Notes: generated by a model from the sequence alone, not told the origin. A DNA stretch of 30,458 nt from Mesoaciditogaceae bacterium (GCA_015486145.1 WFSH01000123.1:1-30458); one strand, 5' to 3'; positions 16,601 to 24,967 are shown, counted from the first letter of the stretch. Numbers and translations: made by a program.

Positions 16601-18673
16601 AAGATTTGGGAAGAGGCCACAAAAGATATACAAAATGTCACATATGAAGAATTGTCCAAAGATTTCTTCAATCCTGTTTTTATGATGGTTCGTTCTGGAG
16701 CTCGTGGAAGTATCGATCAGATCAAACAAATTGCCGGTATGCGCGGCCTTATGGCGGATCCTTCGGGAAAAACAATAGAGGTTCCCATACTTTCCAACTT
16801 CCGTGAAGGCTTAAATGTCATGGAATATTTTATTTCCACTCACGGTGCAAGAAAGGGATCGGCGGATACGGCTTTGAGAACATCAAACTCGGGGTACCTC
16901 ACACGAAGACTTGTGGATGTTGCTCAATCCGTAACGATCAACGAAACTGATTGTGGTACCACTCGCGGAGTGGAACTTAAAACTCTCAGAGACGATGATG
17001 TGGTTATAGAAAAACTGGAAAACGGCTTGTTTGGTAGAGTGCTAGCGGATGACATAATAAATCCCAAAACGAAAGAAGTTATCTACACTCGCGATACTCT
17101 TATGGAAGAAGATGATGCGCACAGAGTGGCAAGCGTTGTGGAAAATGTTCAGGTTCATCGAAGAGAAATTGTGAAAGTTGATTTTATACCACACATGAAA
17201 GATTACGCCGAGCTCTCAGAAGAAATATACGATGATGATGGTGGCAGTGCATCTGGTGTTCCAAATAAGTTGCTATTCAAAAAAGGTGAGTCAGCTCGAA
17301 ATGCCTTTGGTACTCTGAAGAAGCTCAACATAGAGGAAGTTGAGTTGGATATCTATCCATGTGTTGGAGGTGTTACGATCGCTCCCATTCTTTCGGCTGA
17401 TGGAAAACGAGAAATCACAACGTACGAGGAAAGGGTAACGCCAGAAATTGCCAAAAGATTTCTCAAGGAAAAGCTCGAGACGGTAACGCTGAGGCCTTAC
17501 ATAAAAATAAGATCTCCCATGACGTGTGAATCGCAAAATGGTGTTTGTGCCAAATGTTATGGCATGGATCTTTCAAACCATAAGATTGTCCACATAGGAG
17601 AAGCAGTTGGTATTATAGCAGCTCAATCCATTGGTGAACCAGGTACCCAACTTACAATGAGAACTTTTCATACCGGTGGAATAGCAACAACCGGTGATAT
17701 TACTCAAGGTCTTCCAAGGGCTGAAGAACTCTTCGAAGCTCGAAAAAAACTGAAAGAAGTTGCAGGTATTTTCAGCGAGGTTTCCGGACACATAAGACAA
17801 ATAGACGTGGAAGATGGGAAACAGAAAATATACATAGAAGATGACGATGGGAAAATACACGATTACGTCGTTCCCAAGAAGACACAGTTAAAGGTAAAAG
17901 TTGGGCAAAGAGTGCTTCCCGGAACGCCCTTGACAAGTGGAGCCATCAGACCAAGAGCTCTTTTAGAAAGCATAGATGCAGATACGGCGTTTAGGTACTT
18001 ATTGAGAGAGGTCAAGAGGGTCTATGCGGAGCAAGGTGTTGATATACATGACAAACACATGGAAATAATTATTCGACAGATGTTCAACAAAGTTGAGGTT
18101 ACAGACGGAGGTGATACCGACATACTTCCAGGTACTTTGTTAACCATCGGCGAGGTTAGACGCATAAACGAAGAAATACGACACGATAACGCGAAAATAG
18201 AAGAAAACAGAGCCAAAGTACTTGGAAAAGAACTTGCCTATCGCGTTGTCATGGAAATGGACGGAAAAGAAGAAGAAATAGCAAAAGCCGGGCAAAAAAT
18301 AGATGAAGCGATTCTTGAAAAATGTGTTGAAATGGGAGTGAAATCCGTTTACGTAAGGGATGGTGATAGGCAAGTACGCTACTACATAAATCCCAAAAAA
18401 GAGTTGGAATACGATCAAAAACTTTTGAGAATTACGAACGCATCTCTTCAGAAAGAAGGATTTCTCAGTGCCGCTTCGTTCCAGCAAACACCTCAGGTGC
18501 TTGCGGAAGCTGCCGTTGAAGGACGTAGTGATTACTTAAAAGGGTTGAAAGAAAATGTCATAATAGGTCAGCTTATCCCAGCTGGTACGGGGCTGTCTGT
18601 GTATGATGGGATTCAGATCGAGACGCATGTAACGTCAGAAGAAGAAAGAGAGGAAAAACAAGCTCAATCATAA
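13679..18673 (+). CDS. rpoC: DNA-directed RNA polymerase subunit beta' with large N-terminal insert
   Basis: The catalytic beta' subunit, 1664 aa, much longer than the E. coli protein (about 1400). Zinc site 1 is C69, C71, C84 and C87. The Mg-binding loop NADFDGD has D761, D763 and D765. The trigger-loop region is MRGLMADPSGK...SADTALRTSNSGYLTRRL, and zinc site 2 is C1092, C1283, C1290 and C1293. Residues about 155-450, before the clamp helices, are an insert made of repeated beta-rich modules (FDGTVEV, MEGKVAYAS, GDYIADRF patterns), as known in Thermotoga. A smaller extra beta-rich stretch lies shortly before the LLRITNASLQKEGFLSAASF segment near the C-terminus. ATG 13679 follows AAGGAGGGG. 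Confidence 0.98.
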   Translation: MAENNPNFLKLPTSKIGSVKIGLASPEQIRSWSSGEVKKPETINYRTFKPEKDGLFCERIFGPVKDYECACGRYKGKKYEGTVCERCGVRIESKTARRRRMGHIELAVPVVHIWYLKNIPNYISLILNISPRDLEQIVYFGSRRTVETAYMVTNPKKTHFDVGDKLYGTEYNIYKSKWDFDVENAVRIRNPQGPLTSDIDGIVSIKKETTNTDRIITWVTVSEKVNEASLKRADFTIYRGMKLHVKDGDMVKVGDLIASELNVDAFKAPFDGTVEVDEITSTVKVVPLPTSKDQPITYTVPYGAKVKVSNGTKVKKGRELVTSVHIDAVHSTMEGKVAYASNLSVVQNEDGNFYANSTAKVYVEEPTHSTQTRTYPLFEGITPYVENGQEIKAGDYIADRFIYEDEDLSMSELEVFENYYPGKFEKEFEFENDRTVVMITAIDEDVASEIGKQVGNVILDNEYEAYGDIYGDKIQADIGASAIKKLLEAIDLTELENKLEIELQNLPPSASNKKMKILKRLHIVRSFIKSGQKPEWMVLEAIPVIPPDLRPMIQIDGGRFATTDLNDLYRRVINRNNRLKKLLDLNAPNIIIRNEKRMLQEAVDSLIANGKRGKSVTDKSGRALKSLTDLMKGKRGRFRRNLLGKRVDYSGRAVIVVGPDLRIDQCGIPKKMAMELFKPFVLQKLVKNEPDKSARRLGRMLIEREVPEAWEVLEEVIKSHPVLLNRAPTLHRVSIQAFEPKLIEGNAIQIHPLVCPPFNADFDGDQMAVHVPLSAAAQAEAKFLMSSKYNIISPAHGQPLSMPGKDIILGMYYLTMMNDKAKKPKTVFASPEEAVMAYYMHYITLHTPIDVLLEFKDGEKLVKNTTVGRVIFNEALPEELRDYSKTYDKKEIKNLVSKTFKTFDIDTTADVLDHVKDYGFKYATISGVTISVRDMLISPQKPKIVEEAKKKVYYIEEMFDNGMMNQQQRYEQIIKIWEEATKDIQNVTYEELSKDFFNPVFMMVRSGARGSIDQIKQIAGMRGLMADPSGKTIEVPILSNFREGLNVMEYFISTHGARKGSADTALRTSNSGYLTRRLVDVAQSVTINETDCGTTRGVELKTLRDDDVVIEKLENGLFGRVLADDIINPKTKEVIYTRDTLMEEDDAHRVASVVENVQVHRREIVKVDFIPHMKDYAELSEEIYDDDGGSASGVPNKLLFKKGESARNAFGTLKKLNIEEVELDIYPCVGGVTIAPILSADGKREITTYEERVTPEIAKRFLKEKLETVTLRPYIKIRSPMTCESQNGVCAKCYGMDLSNHKIVHIGEAVGIIAAQSIGEPGTQLTMRTFHTGGIATTGDITQGLPRAEELFEARKKLKEVAGIFSEVSGHIRQIDVEDGKQKIYIEDDDGKIHDYVVPKKTQLKVKVGQRVLPGTPLTSGAIRPRALLESIDADTAFRYLLREVKRVYAEQGVDIHDKHMEIIIRQMFNKVEVTDGGDTDILPGTLLTIGEVRRINEEIRHDNAKIEENRAKVLGKELAYRVVMEMDGKEEEIAKAGQKIDEAILEKCVEMGVKSVYVRDGDRQVRYYINPKKELEYDQKLLRITNASLQKEGFLSAASFQQTPQVLAEAAVEGRSDYLKGLKENVIIGQLIPAGTGLSVYDGIQIETHVTSEEEREEKQAQS

Positions 18674-18704
18674 TTAACGAAAATCAATTCATATTTTCTT
18701 TTTA

Positions 18705-18732
18705 AAAAAGTGGGGTTTTGTCCCCACTTTTT
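18705..18732 (+). terminator. Rho-independent terminator after rpoC
   Basis: AAAAAGTGGGG (18705-18715) pairs with CCCCACTTTTT (18722-18732) across the loop TTTTGT, ending in a T run. It closes the ribosomal-protein and polymerase unit; the A-flanked stem could also work in the other direction. Confidence 0.92.
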
Positions 18733-18826
18733 CATTATAGAATAAAAGTATCTGAGCATGTCTCAAAAGTTATTGTCCTCATTTGCGGAGATTCCATTAT
18801 ATTTTATCCCCATTTTGGTGTAAAAT

Positions 18827-18836
18827 TGATCGATCA
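18827..18836. promoter_or_regulatory. Perfect 10-bp palindrome in hutU leader (possible operator)
   Basis: TGATCGATCA lies directly after a TAAAAT that could be the -10 of hutU (18821-18826) and 6 bases before its GGGAGGGAG ribosome-binding site. No convincing -35 is visible. Overlap with a transcription start would suit a repressor site, but no regulator is identified. Confidence 0.3.
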
Positions 18837-18854
18837 CGAAAGGGAGGGAGTATG

Positions 18855-20507
18855 ATGGCAAAAATTGTTAAAGCACCGAGGGGAACGGAAATTACCTGCA
18901 AAAGCTGGCAGACCGAAGCCCCAATGCGCATGATCATGAACAACCTTGATCCGGAAGTCGCGCGAGACCCAGAACATCTTATCGTTTACGGTGGCACAGG
19001 ACGGGCAGCGAGGAGTTGGGAAGCTTTTGATGCAATTGTGAACACTCTTAAGAGATTGAACACAGACGAGACCATGTTAGTTCAATCTGGGAAACCAGTA
19101 GCTGTCTTCAAGACAAACGAATGGGCTCCTCGGGTTTTAATAGCGAATTCTCTGTTGGTTCCCAAGTGGGCAAATTGGGAGTACTTTAGAGAACTTGAAG
19201 AAAGAGGACTTATTATGTTTGGCCAGATGACAGCCGGAAGCTGGATATACATAGGAACTCAAGGAATACTCCAAGGAACGTACGAAGTTTTTTACGCGGT
19301 GGCTGAAAAGTATTTTGGAGGTTCTCTTGCGGGAAAAATCACAGTCACTTCTGGGCTTGGAGAAATGGGTGGAGCCCAACCTTTGGCTGTAACTCTCAAC
19401 GACGGAGTTGTTATAGCGGTTGAGGTGGACAAACACATGATAGATAGAAGACTTGAGAAGCATTACCTTGATACTTGGACAGATTCGTACGAAGAAGCCT
19501 TGAAAATGGCCAAAGATGCCGCTGCAAAAAAGACACCATTGTCGATCGGTTTGTTGGCTAACGCTGCAGAGGTACTTCCGAGAATGGTGAAGGAGGGATT
19601 TATTCCTGATATTGTAACCGATCAAACATCGGCGCACGATCCCCTTTACGGTTACATTCCAAAAGGACTCAGCGTTGAAGAGGCTAAAGCAATGAGAGAG
19701 AAGGATAAAGAAGGCTATCTCAAACGTGTTTACGCATCGATGGTGGAACATGTCAACGCAATGGTAGAAATGCAGAAGAGTGGTGCGAAAGCCTTTGAGT
19801 ATGGAAATAACATACGTAGAAATGCTTACGATCAAGGTGCGAAAAATGCATTTGAAATCATCGGATACGTTCCGGAATACATCAGGCCACTCTTCAGTGA
19901 AGGGAAAGGGCCATTCAGATGGGCTGCGCTTTCTGGTGATCCAGAAGATATATACAAAACTGATGAAGTTGTCCTAAAACTTTTCCCATATGATAAACAT
20001 TTGAAACGCTGGATAACGATGGCACATGAAAAGGTTAACTGGCAAGGTCTTCCAGCAAGAATATGTTGGCTTGGTCAAGGTGAGAGAGAAAAGTTTGGTC
20101 TCGAAATAAACAAAATGGTTCGAGATGGGAAGCTCAAAGCCCCAATAGTAATTGGAAGAGATCATCACGACACGGGATCTGTGGCTTCACCTTACAGAGA
20201 GACAGAAGCTATGAAAGACGGTTCCGACGCCATAGCCGATTGGCCAATATTAAATGCTCTTCTCAACACGGCATCCGGTGCCACGTGGGTTTCTGTTCAC
20301 CATGGCGGAGGAGTGGGAATAGGATATTCAATACATGCCGGTATGGTTTGCGTGGCAGATGGAACAAAATTAGAGGATGAAAAACTTTCAAGGGTGCTCA
20401 ACAACGATCCAGGTATAGGAGTTGCACGCCATGCAGACGCTGGATATGAAATAGCTATAAAAACTGCTAAAGACAAAGACATAGACATACCCATGCTTGA
20501 AAAATGA
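18855..20507 (+). CDS. hutU: Urocanate hydratase (urocanase)
   Basis: Urocanase (EC 4.2.1.49) converts urocanate to imidazolonepropionate using tightly bound NAD+, the second step of histidine breakdown. The product is about 550 aa, normal length. Family signatures are GQMTAGSWIYIGTQGILQGT, TVTSGLGEMGGAQPLA, ARICWLGQGER (Cys404 in the position of the active-site cysteine) and VHHGGGVGIGYSIHAG. ATG 18852 and ATG 18855 both follow GGGAGGGAG; I chose the second on spacing. It stands alone between two terminators, and no hutH, hutI or hutG is in the window, so the rest of the pathway must lie elsewhere or be absent. Confidence 0.96.
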   Translation: MAKIVKAPRGTEITCKSWQTEAPMRMIMNNLDPEVARDPEHLIVYGGTGRAARSWEAFDAIVNTLKRLNTDETMLVQSGKPVAVFKTNEWAPRVLIANSLLVPKWANWEYFRELEERGLIMFGQMTAGSWIYIGTQGILQGTYEVFYAVAEKYFGGSLAGKITVTSGLGEMGGAQPLAVTLNDGVVIAVEVDKHMIDRRLEKHYLDTWTDSYEEALKMAKDAAAKKTPLSIGLLANAAEVLPRMVKEGFIPDIVTDQTSAHDPLYGYIPKGLSVEEAKAMREKDKEGYLKRVYASMVEHVNAMVEMQKSGAKAFEYGNNIRRNAYDQGAKNAFEIIGYVPEYIRPLFSEGKGPFRWAALSGDPEDIYKTDEVVLKLFPYDKHLKRWITMAHEKVNWQGLPARICWLGQGEREKFGLEINKMVRDGKLKAPIVIGRDHHDTGSVASPYRETEAMKDGSDAIADWPILNALLNTASGATWVSVHHGGGVGIGYSIHAGMVCVADGTKLEDEKLSRVLNNDPGIGVARHADAGYEIAIKTAKDKDIDIPMLEK

Positions 20508-20515
20508 GAGGATTT

Positions 20516-20543
20516 AAACAGGCGGGACTTTTCCCGCCTGTTT
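20516..20543 (+). terminator. Rho-independent terminator after hutU
   Basis: AAACAGGCGGGA (20516-20527) pairs perfectly with TCCCGCCTGTTT (20532-20543) across a 4-base loop. It makes hutU monocistronic. Confidence 0.9.
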
Positions 20544-20587
20544 ATTGATTCTCATGTGGGAACTGATAGAAAAAGGAGTGGTTCAAT

Positions 20588-21709
20588 TTGAACATATCCG
20601 AGAGAGTTGTAAAACACAGAAGATGGTTTCATCAACATCCAGAGTTGGGTTTTGAAGAACACGAAACATCTGACTACATAGTTCGTTGCTTGGAAGAGAG
20701 CGGAATCTCTTTCAGAAGAATAAAAACAGGGGTAATTGCCAACATTGATGTTGGCGGGGATGAAACCGTGGCCTTTAGAGCTGATATCGATGCACTTCCA
20801 ATTCAAGAAGTGGAAGGTAGATCTTACGGATCGAAAAATCCTGGCCGAATGCATGCGTGTGGCCACGATGCGCACGCTGCGATGCTGTTAACGGTGGCTG
20901 AATATATGTCAAAAGTCAAACCCAAGAAAAACGTGAGGCTTATCTTCCAACCTGCAGAAGAAAGAGTAGGTGGAGCCAAATTCATGATCAAACATGGGGC
21001 TCTAAACGACGTTGATATGATTTTTGGAATACATGTGTGGGCAGAAACTGAATCCGGAGTTTTTGGAGTTAAAAGTGGACCTTTAATGGCGGGAGTATCT
21101 GAGATGAAGTTGTCTTTAAAAGGAAATGGAGGGCATGCTGCTTTCCCGCATGAAACTACAAACCCCATAGCCATTGGAGCCACGATCGTGAACGAAATTT
21201 TTAAGATACATCCGTTGAACATGGATCCGTTGGAAAATGCGGTGGTGAATGTTACTTCCTTCAATTCTGGTAATGCTTTCAACGTGGTTCCGGAAAAGGC
21301 TGAAATTCTTGGAACCATCAGGACTTTCTCGGAAAACACGAGAGAAGAAATATTTTGTAGAATAAGAAATTTGAAAAAGCTGGCCAAGTCATTCGGTGCG
21401 AATTTAGATGTGGAACTCAAAAATTTGACCGTTCCCGTCGTTAATTCCAAAAAAGCCGTGGACATTGCCATTAGAGCGCTTCAAAAGTTGAACTTTAGAT
21501 TTATAGAAACGAAGTCGGGAATGGGTGGAGAAGATTTCTCTTATTATCTTGAAAAAATTCCCGGAGCGTTTTTATTTCTTGGTGTCAGAAATGAAGAAAA
21601 AGGTATTACCAGTCCTCATCACAGTTCTACCTTTGATGTTGATGAAAATGTTTTGGAAATGGGAGTAAAATTCTTTCTAACATTGAGTGGAATTGAGAAT
21701 ATCCTTTGA
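20588..21709 (+). CDS. M20-family metal-dependent amidohydrolase (N-acyl-amino-acid / hippurate hydrolase type)
   Basis: A peptidase M20D-type amidohydrolase of 373 aa, which cleaves N-acyl or N-aryl groups from amino acids, or a related carboxypeptidase. Metal-site motifs are visible: HQHPELGFEEHET (15-27), FRADIDALPIQE (63-74), HACGHDAHAAM (C91, H93), QPAEE (121-125), FGIHVW with H149, and GGEDFSYY near the C-terminus. The start is TTG 20588, six bases after AAGGAGTGG. No signal peptide is seen, so it is cytoplasmic. It follows the hutU terminator with a short gap, so it probably has its own promoter; none is clear. The exact substrate cannot be read from sequence. Confidence 0.9.
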   Translation: MNISERVVKHRRWFHQHPELGFEEHETSDYIVRCLEESGISFRRIKTGVIANIDVGGDETVAFRADIDALPIQEVEGRSYGSKNPGRMHACGHDAHAAMLLTVAEYMSKVKPKKNVRLIFQPAEERVGGAKFMIKHGALNDVDMIFGIHVWAETESGVFGVKSGPLMAGVSEMKLSLKGNGGHAAFPHETTNPIAIGATIVNEIFKIHPLNMDPLENAVVNVTSFNSGNAFNVVPEKAEILGTIRTFSENTREEIFCRIRNLKKLAKSFGANLDVELKNLTVPVVNSKKAVDIAIRALQKLNFRFIETKSGMGGEDFSYYLEKIPGAFLFLGVRNEEKGITSPHHSSTFDVDENVLEMGVKFFLTLSGIENIL

Positions 21710-21746
21710 AGCGTTATAACCACCGATAACACACGTTATGATGGCA

Positions 21747-21761
21747 TTCCTGTCACAGGAA
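21747..21761. terminator. Short hairpin between convergent genes
   Basis: TTCCTG/CAGGAA with a TCA loop sits in the 60-base gap between the ends of the M20 hydrolase and UspA genes. No T tract follows in either direction, so its role as a bidirectional terminator is weakly supported. Confidence 0.3.
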
Positions 21762-21769
21762 GGTTTACA

Positions 21770-22174
21770 TCAGTGCTTTCCTTTTATCATTAGAACGGGA
21801 ATTGAAACAGTGTGTCTCACTTTGTGAGCAACACTTCCAAAAAGTATGTCTATTAACCAATTGTGACCGTGAGTTGCCATGGCAATGAGATCCACGTTCA
21901 ATTCTTTTGCCTTTTGAGGAATTACGCGTTCTGGTTCTCCATATTCTATAAGGGAACGTGAATGAATTCCCTCTTTTTTGAACATCTCCATATAGTTTTT
22001 TAGATAGTTTTCCGTTTTCTTGGTTTCAAATGTCAATTCATCACGCGTGTGGAGATGTAACACCCTTATCAAATAAATTTTAGAGTTGTGAATCTTTGCC
22101 AATTTCAAAAGATGATCGATTATCGCGCGGTCAGTTTCCGTTCCATCCAAAGGAACGAGAATTCTCTCGTACAT
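21770..22174 (-). CDS. Universal stress protein (UspA family)
   Basis: A 134-aa single-domain Usp protein. The N-terminal strand ILVPLDGTETDRAI includes D10. The nucleotide-binding motif ATHG-x9-GS spans residues 100-114, close to the G-x2-G-x9-G-S/T motif of ATP-binding Usps with the first Gly replaced by Ala, a common variant. The C-terminal strand is IPVLMIKG. ATG 22174 lies one base after the Nramp stop, with GGGAGG inside the Nramp 3' end, so translation is tightly coupled. The context suggests ATP-responsive modulation of, or stress coupling to, metal uptake. That is inference. Confidence 0.93.
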   Translation of the reverse strand: MYERILVPLDGTETDRAIIDHLLKLAKIHNSKIYLIRVLHLHTRDELTFETKKTENYLKNYMEMFKKEGIHSRSLIEYGEPERVIPQKAKELNVDLIAMATHGHNWLIDILFGSVAHKVRHTVSIPVLMIKGKH

Positions 22175-22175
22175 T

Positions 22176-23438
22176 TCATCCTCCCATAAAAGTTTGATAA
22201 AGTAGAAAAATATTCAAAACTATTATCACCGTTGATATCGCAATTGCCATCCATAGTTGTAAGCTGTTGAGTTTAAATCTTCCCATGATTTTTGAACTCG
22301 CCGACAATAATATCAATGGAACGATGGTAAATGGAAGTTGAACGCTCAAAATGACTTGACTGAATATCAAAAGATTGTAAAAATTTTTGCTGAATAGAAT
22401 GATAAAAAAAGCTGGAATAGAGGTGACGATCAACGATATCCTGTAAAATTTGCTCCTCGGATCCTCTGATTTTCCAAAATATCCAGTTATCACATTTGCT
22501 TCTGCCATTGAAGAAGTTGTGGAAGAGCTTATTCCCGCGAACAACAGGGCCATGGCAAACAAAAATTGTGCAAAAGGGCCGGCGAGTGGCTTTAACGTTT
22601 CAGAGGCTTGAGAAAGACTGTTCACAAAGATATGATTTTTAAAGAAAACTGCTGCAGCCACGGCTATCATCGAAACATTTACAAACCATCCAACGATCAT
22701 GGCAAGTGTTGTGTCAGTTTGTTCGTACTTTATGAGTTTCTTTTTACGCTCATAATCTCCAGACCAGTCCCTGCTTTGGATCACGTTGGAATGAAGATAA
22801 ATGTTATGCGGCATGACAATCGCTCCCAAAATCCCCATGGCAACGTAAATGACCTTGCCACTTACAGTTGGAACGATGGAATGATAAACCATTTGAGACG
22901 CATCTGGCTTCACTATAAAGAGTTCTATAACATATGAGATAGATATGATAGCGAGAAATCCTATGATGATCTTTTCCACAGAATGGTACTTTTGAGAGAA
23001 TATGAGATAAAATTCCAAAAAGATCGTTAAAAGAGAACCAAGCCAATAAGGGAATCCAAAGAGGAGATGAAATCCAACTGTTCCTCCTATGAGTTCTGCC
23101 ACATCGGTTGCCACGCATGCGAGGATGATTGTGGAACCCAAAAACCAAGAAAGCCAACGTGCATAGTTCTCTTTGACGTTTTTAGCGAGAGATTTACCTG
23201 TTATTATTCCCAATTTTGCAGACATACTTTGAAGAACGATCAACATAAAGGTTCCAAGTGTGACAACCCATAAAAGTGAGTAGTTAAATTCCGATCCCCC
23301 TGCAACGTTGGTGGCCCAATTTCCGGGATCGATAAATCCTATCGTGATCAAAAATCCCGGGCCTAAATATCTCAAAAGCTCCGCTTTCAGTATGTGACGA
23401 GAGAGCTTGCTTCTTAAAAATGTCGGTCTCTTTTCCAT
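22176..23438 (-). CDS. mntH: Nramp-family divalent metal transporter (MntH-like)
   Basis: A proton-coupled Mn2+/Fe2+ transporter of the Nramp family with about 11 membrane segments. Numbered from Met 23438, the TM1 metal motif DPGNWATN has D37 and N40, and the TM6 motif MPHNIYLHS has M209 and H211, so all metal-coordinating positions are present. The family-typical ATDVAELIG and SSSTTSSMAEA segments are intact. In-frame ATGs lie at 23456 and 23438, and neither has a ribosome-binding site. TATAAT (23445-23450, minus strand) sits just upstream of the second, so it may start a leaderless message. It is coupled to the UspA gene. Mn versus Fe preference cannot be told. Confidence 0.93.
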   Translation of the reverse strand: MEKRPTFLRSKLSRHILKAELLRYLGPGFLITIGFIDPGNWATNVAGGSEFNYSLLWVVTLGTFMLIVLQSMSAKLGIITGKSLAKNVKENYARWLSWFLGSTIILACVATDVAELIGGTVGFHLLFGFPYWLGSLLTIFLEFYLIFSQKYHSVEKIIIGFLAIISISYVIELFIVKPDASQMVYHSIVPTVSGKVIYVAMGILGAIVMPHNIYLHSNVIQSRDWSGDYERKKKLIKYEQTDTTLAMIVGWFVNVSMIAVAAAVFFKNHIFVNSLSQASETLKPLAGPFAQFLFAMALLFAGISSSTTSSMAEANVITGYFGKSEDPRSKFYRISLIVTSIPAFFIILFSKNFYNLLIFSQVILSVQLPFTIVPLILLSASSKIMGRFKLNSLQLWMAIAISTVIIVLNIFLLYQTFMGG

Positions 23439-23475
23439 GCTGTTATTATATACCATTGCGAATTTGAAATCGTAT

Positions 23476-23505
23476 TTGCATTACACAACACTTGAAGGCT
23501 AAAAT
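23476..23505 (+). promoter_or_regulatory. Candidate promoter of the APC permease gene
   Basis: TTGCAT (23476-23481) and TAAAAT (23500-23505) are 18 bases apart, in the divergent gap before the permease. It would give a leader of roughly 95 bases. Match quality is moderate. Confidence 0.4.
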
Positions 23506-23605
23506 ATGTATGAAGTGAAAAATATACCCACTGATCGACGCAAACGGGTCACTAAAGATGACGGGATAAAAACCTTTTAAGCATTCTCACGAAAGGAGTA
23601 AGCGA

Positions 23606-24898
23606 ATGAGTGGTAAAAAAAGCATGGGATTATGGTCTGCTGTGTCAATAGGTATTGGTGGAATGGTTGGGGGCGGTGTTTACTCTTTAATGGGAACTGC
23701 CACTCAAATAGCTGGTAACGCGATGTACATATCTTTTGCCATTGCCGGAGTAGTGGCCTTGTTGAGTACCTATTCGTACGCGAAACTGGGAGCAAAATTC
23801 CCTTCGGCAGGAGGACCAGTGGAGTTTCTTGTTAGAGGTTTTGGAGACGGAATAATAAGCGGGGGATTCAACATTCTTTTGTGGATCGGCTACATATTTG
23901 CGCTTTCACTTTACGCTAGGGCCTTTGGGGCCTATGCCATGACTTTTTTTCCAATGTTACCCGCCTACTGGATACACGTGTTTGTCACGGCTATCGTGGT
24001 TTTTTTCACCGCGGTCAATTTTATGGGCTCAAAAGCCGTGGGGCGTTCCGAACTTTTCGTGGTAACGGTGAATTTTGGTGTTTTGGTGTTCTTTTCAATC
24101 GTTGGTTTTCTTTTTATAAAACCCTCATTGCTTTCTCCGATACATTGGCCAAACATGAGTGGAATATTCTTTGCGTCAGGAGTGGTTTTTCTCACTTATG
24201 AAGGATTCGGTTTGGTTACCAACGCCGCTGAAGACATGAAAAATCCCCAAAAGACGTTGCCTTTGGCGTTGTACTTAAGTGTGGCGATTGTCATTTTGAT
24301 ATACGTTTTCACAAGCGTTGCGGTTGTTGGAAACTTGTCGGTTCCCAAGATCGTAAAAGCAAGTGATTATGCCGTTGCGGCTGCAGCCAAACCGTTCCTG
24401 GGATTGATAGGTTTTAAAATCATATCCATTGCCGCTCTGTTTGCAACTTCTTCTGCTATAAATGCCACGCTTTACGGTGGAGCAAACGTTAGTTACATGA
24501 TAGCCAGAGATGGAGAGCTTCCCGAAATATTTGAAAAGAAACTGTGGAAAAGAGCTCCAGAAGGGCTTTTCTTTACAGCCGCTCTCGTTATTTTGATTTC
24601 GAATCTCATAGATCTTGGGGGAATCGGGATGTTGGGAAGTGCATCTTTTTTACTCATATACGCGGCCGTTAACATTGGACATTTAAATCTGTACAAAGAA
24701 ACTGGCGCAAATCCACACATCATTTGGTTGGCCATTATAGGGTGTATCTTTTCCTTTGTGATATTGTCTTATTATTTGGTTCTTCATTCTCCAATAACTT
24801 TGGTACTTTTGGCCATTGTCTTGGTGTTGTCATTTTTGGCAGAAATCATGTACAGAAGACACACGTTCAGATCGCTTAAGGTAAGAAGTAAAGTTTGA
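23606..24898 (+). CDS. APC-superfamily amino acid permease
   Basis: A 430-aa integral membrane protein with about 12 membrane segments and no extra domain. The TM1 glycine-rich motif GIGGMVGGGVYSLMG (11-25), the TM2-3 region SYAKLGAKFPSAGGPVEFLVRGFG and the TM6 segment FLTYEGFGLVTNAAEDMKNPQKTLP are diagnostic of the APC (LeuT-fold) amino-acid/polyamine transporters. ATG 23606 follows AAAGGAG. It is transcribed divergently from the Nramp-Usp pair with about 150 bases between. The substrate is unknown. Confidence 0.92.
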   Translation: MSGKKSMGLWSAVSIGIGGMVGGGVYSLMGTATQIAGNAMYISFAIAGVVALLSTYSYAKLGAKFPSAGGPVEFLVRGFGDGIISGGFNILLWIGYIFALSLYARAFGAYAMTFFPMLPAYWIHVFVTAIVVFFTAVNFMGSKAVGRSELFVVTVNFGVLVFFSIVGFLFIKPSLLSPIHWPNMSGIFFASGVVFLTYEGFGLVTNAAEDMKNPQKTLPLALYLSVAIVILIYVFTSVAVVGNLSVPKIVKASDYAVAAAAKPFLGLIGFKIISIAALFATSSAINATLYGGANVSYMIARDGELPEIFEKKLWKRAPEGLFFTAALVILISNLIDLGGIGMLGSASFLLIYAAVNIGHLNLYKETGANPHIIWLAIIGCIFSFVILSYYLVLHSPITLVLLAIVLVLSFLAEIMYRRHTFRSLKVRSKV

Positions 24899-24924
24899 AT
24901 TCACGCCAAAATATAGACTCATGG

Positions 24925-24967
24925 CGAAAATCTGGTTCTCTTCACGATTGTGTGGGTAAGATTTTCG
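24925..24967. repeat. 9-bp inverted repeat containing a dispersed intergenic repeat copy
   Basis: CGAAAATCT (24925-24933) pairs with AGATTTTCG (24959-24967) around a 25-base loop. The loop region is most of one copy of a 28-base repeat found again at 30226-30253. It lies between the permease and the end of the NifX-like gene and may act as a transcript end, though no T tract follows. Confidence 0.5.

Noticed and set aside
18855..21709. hutU and the M20 hydrolase as a histidine-utilisation operon
   Set aside because: A strong terminator lies between them and the M20 motifs point to N-acyl amino acid hydrolysis, not to a hut enzyme.
21770..22174. Apparent loss of the ATP-binding motif in the Usp protein
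   Set aside because: On realignment the motif is ATHG-x9-GS, differing only by the common Gly-to-Ala change.
23457..23605. Metal-sensing riboswitch before the Nramp gene
   Set aside because: The leader, if any, is too short and shows none of the conserved yybP-ykoY elements.
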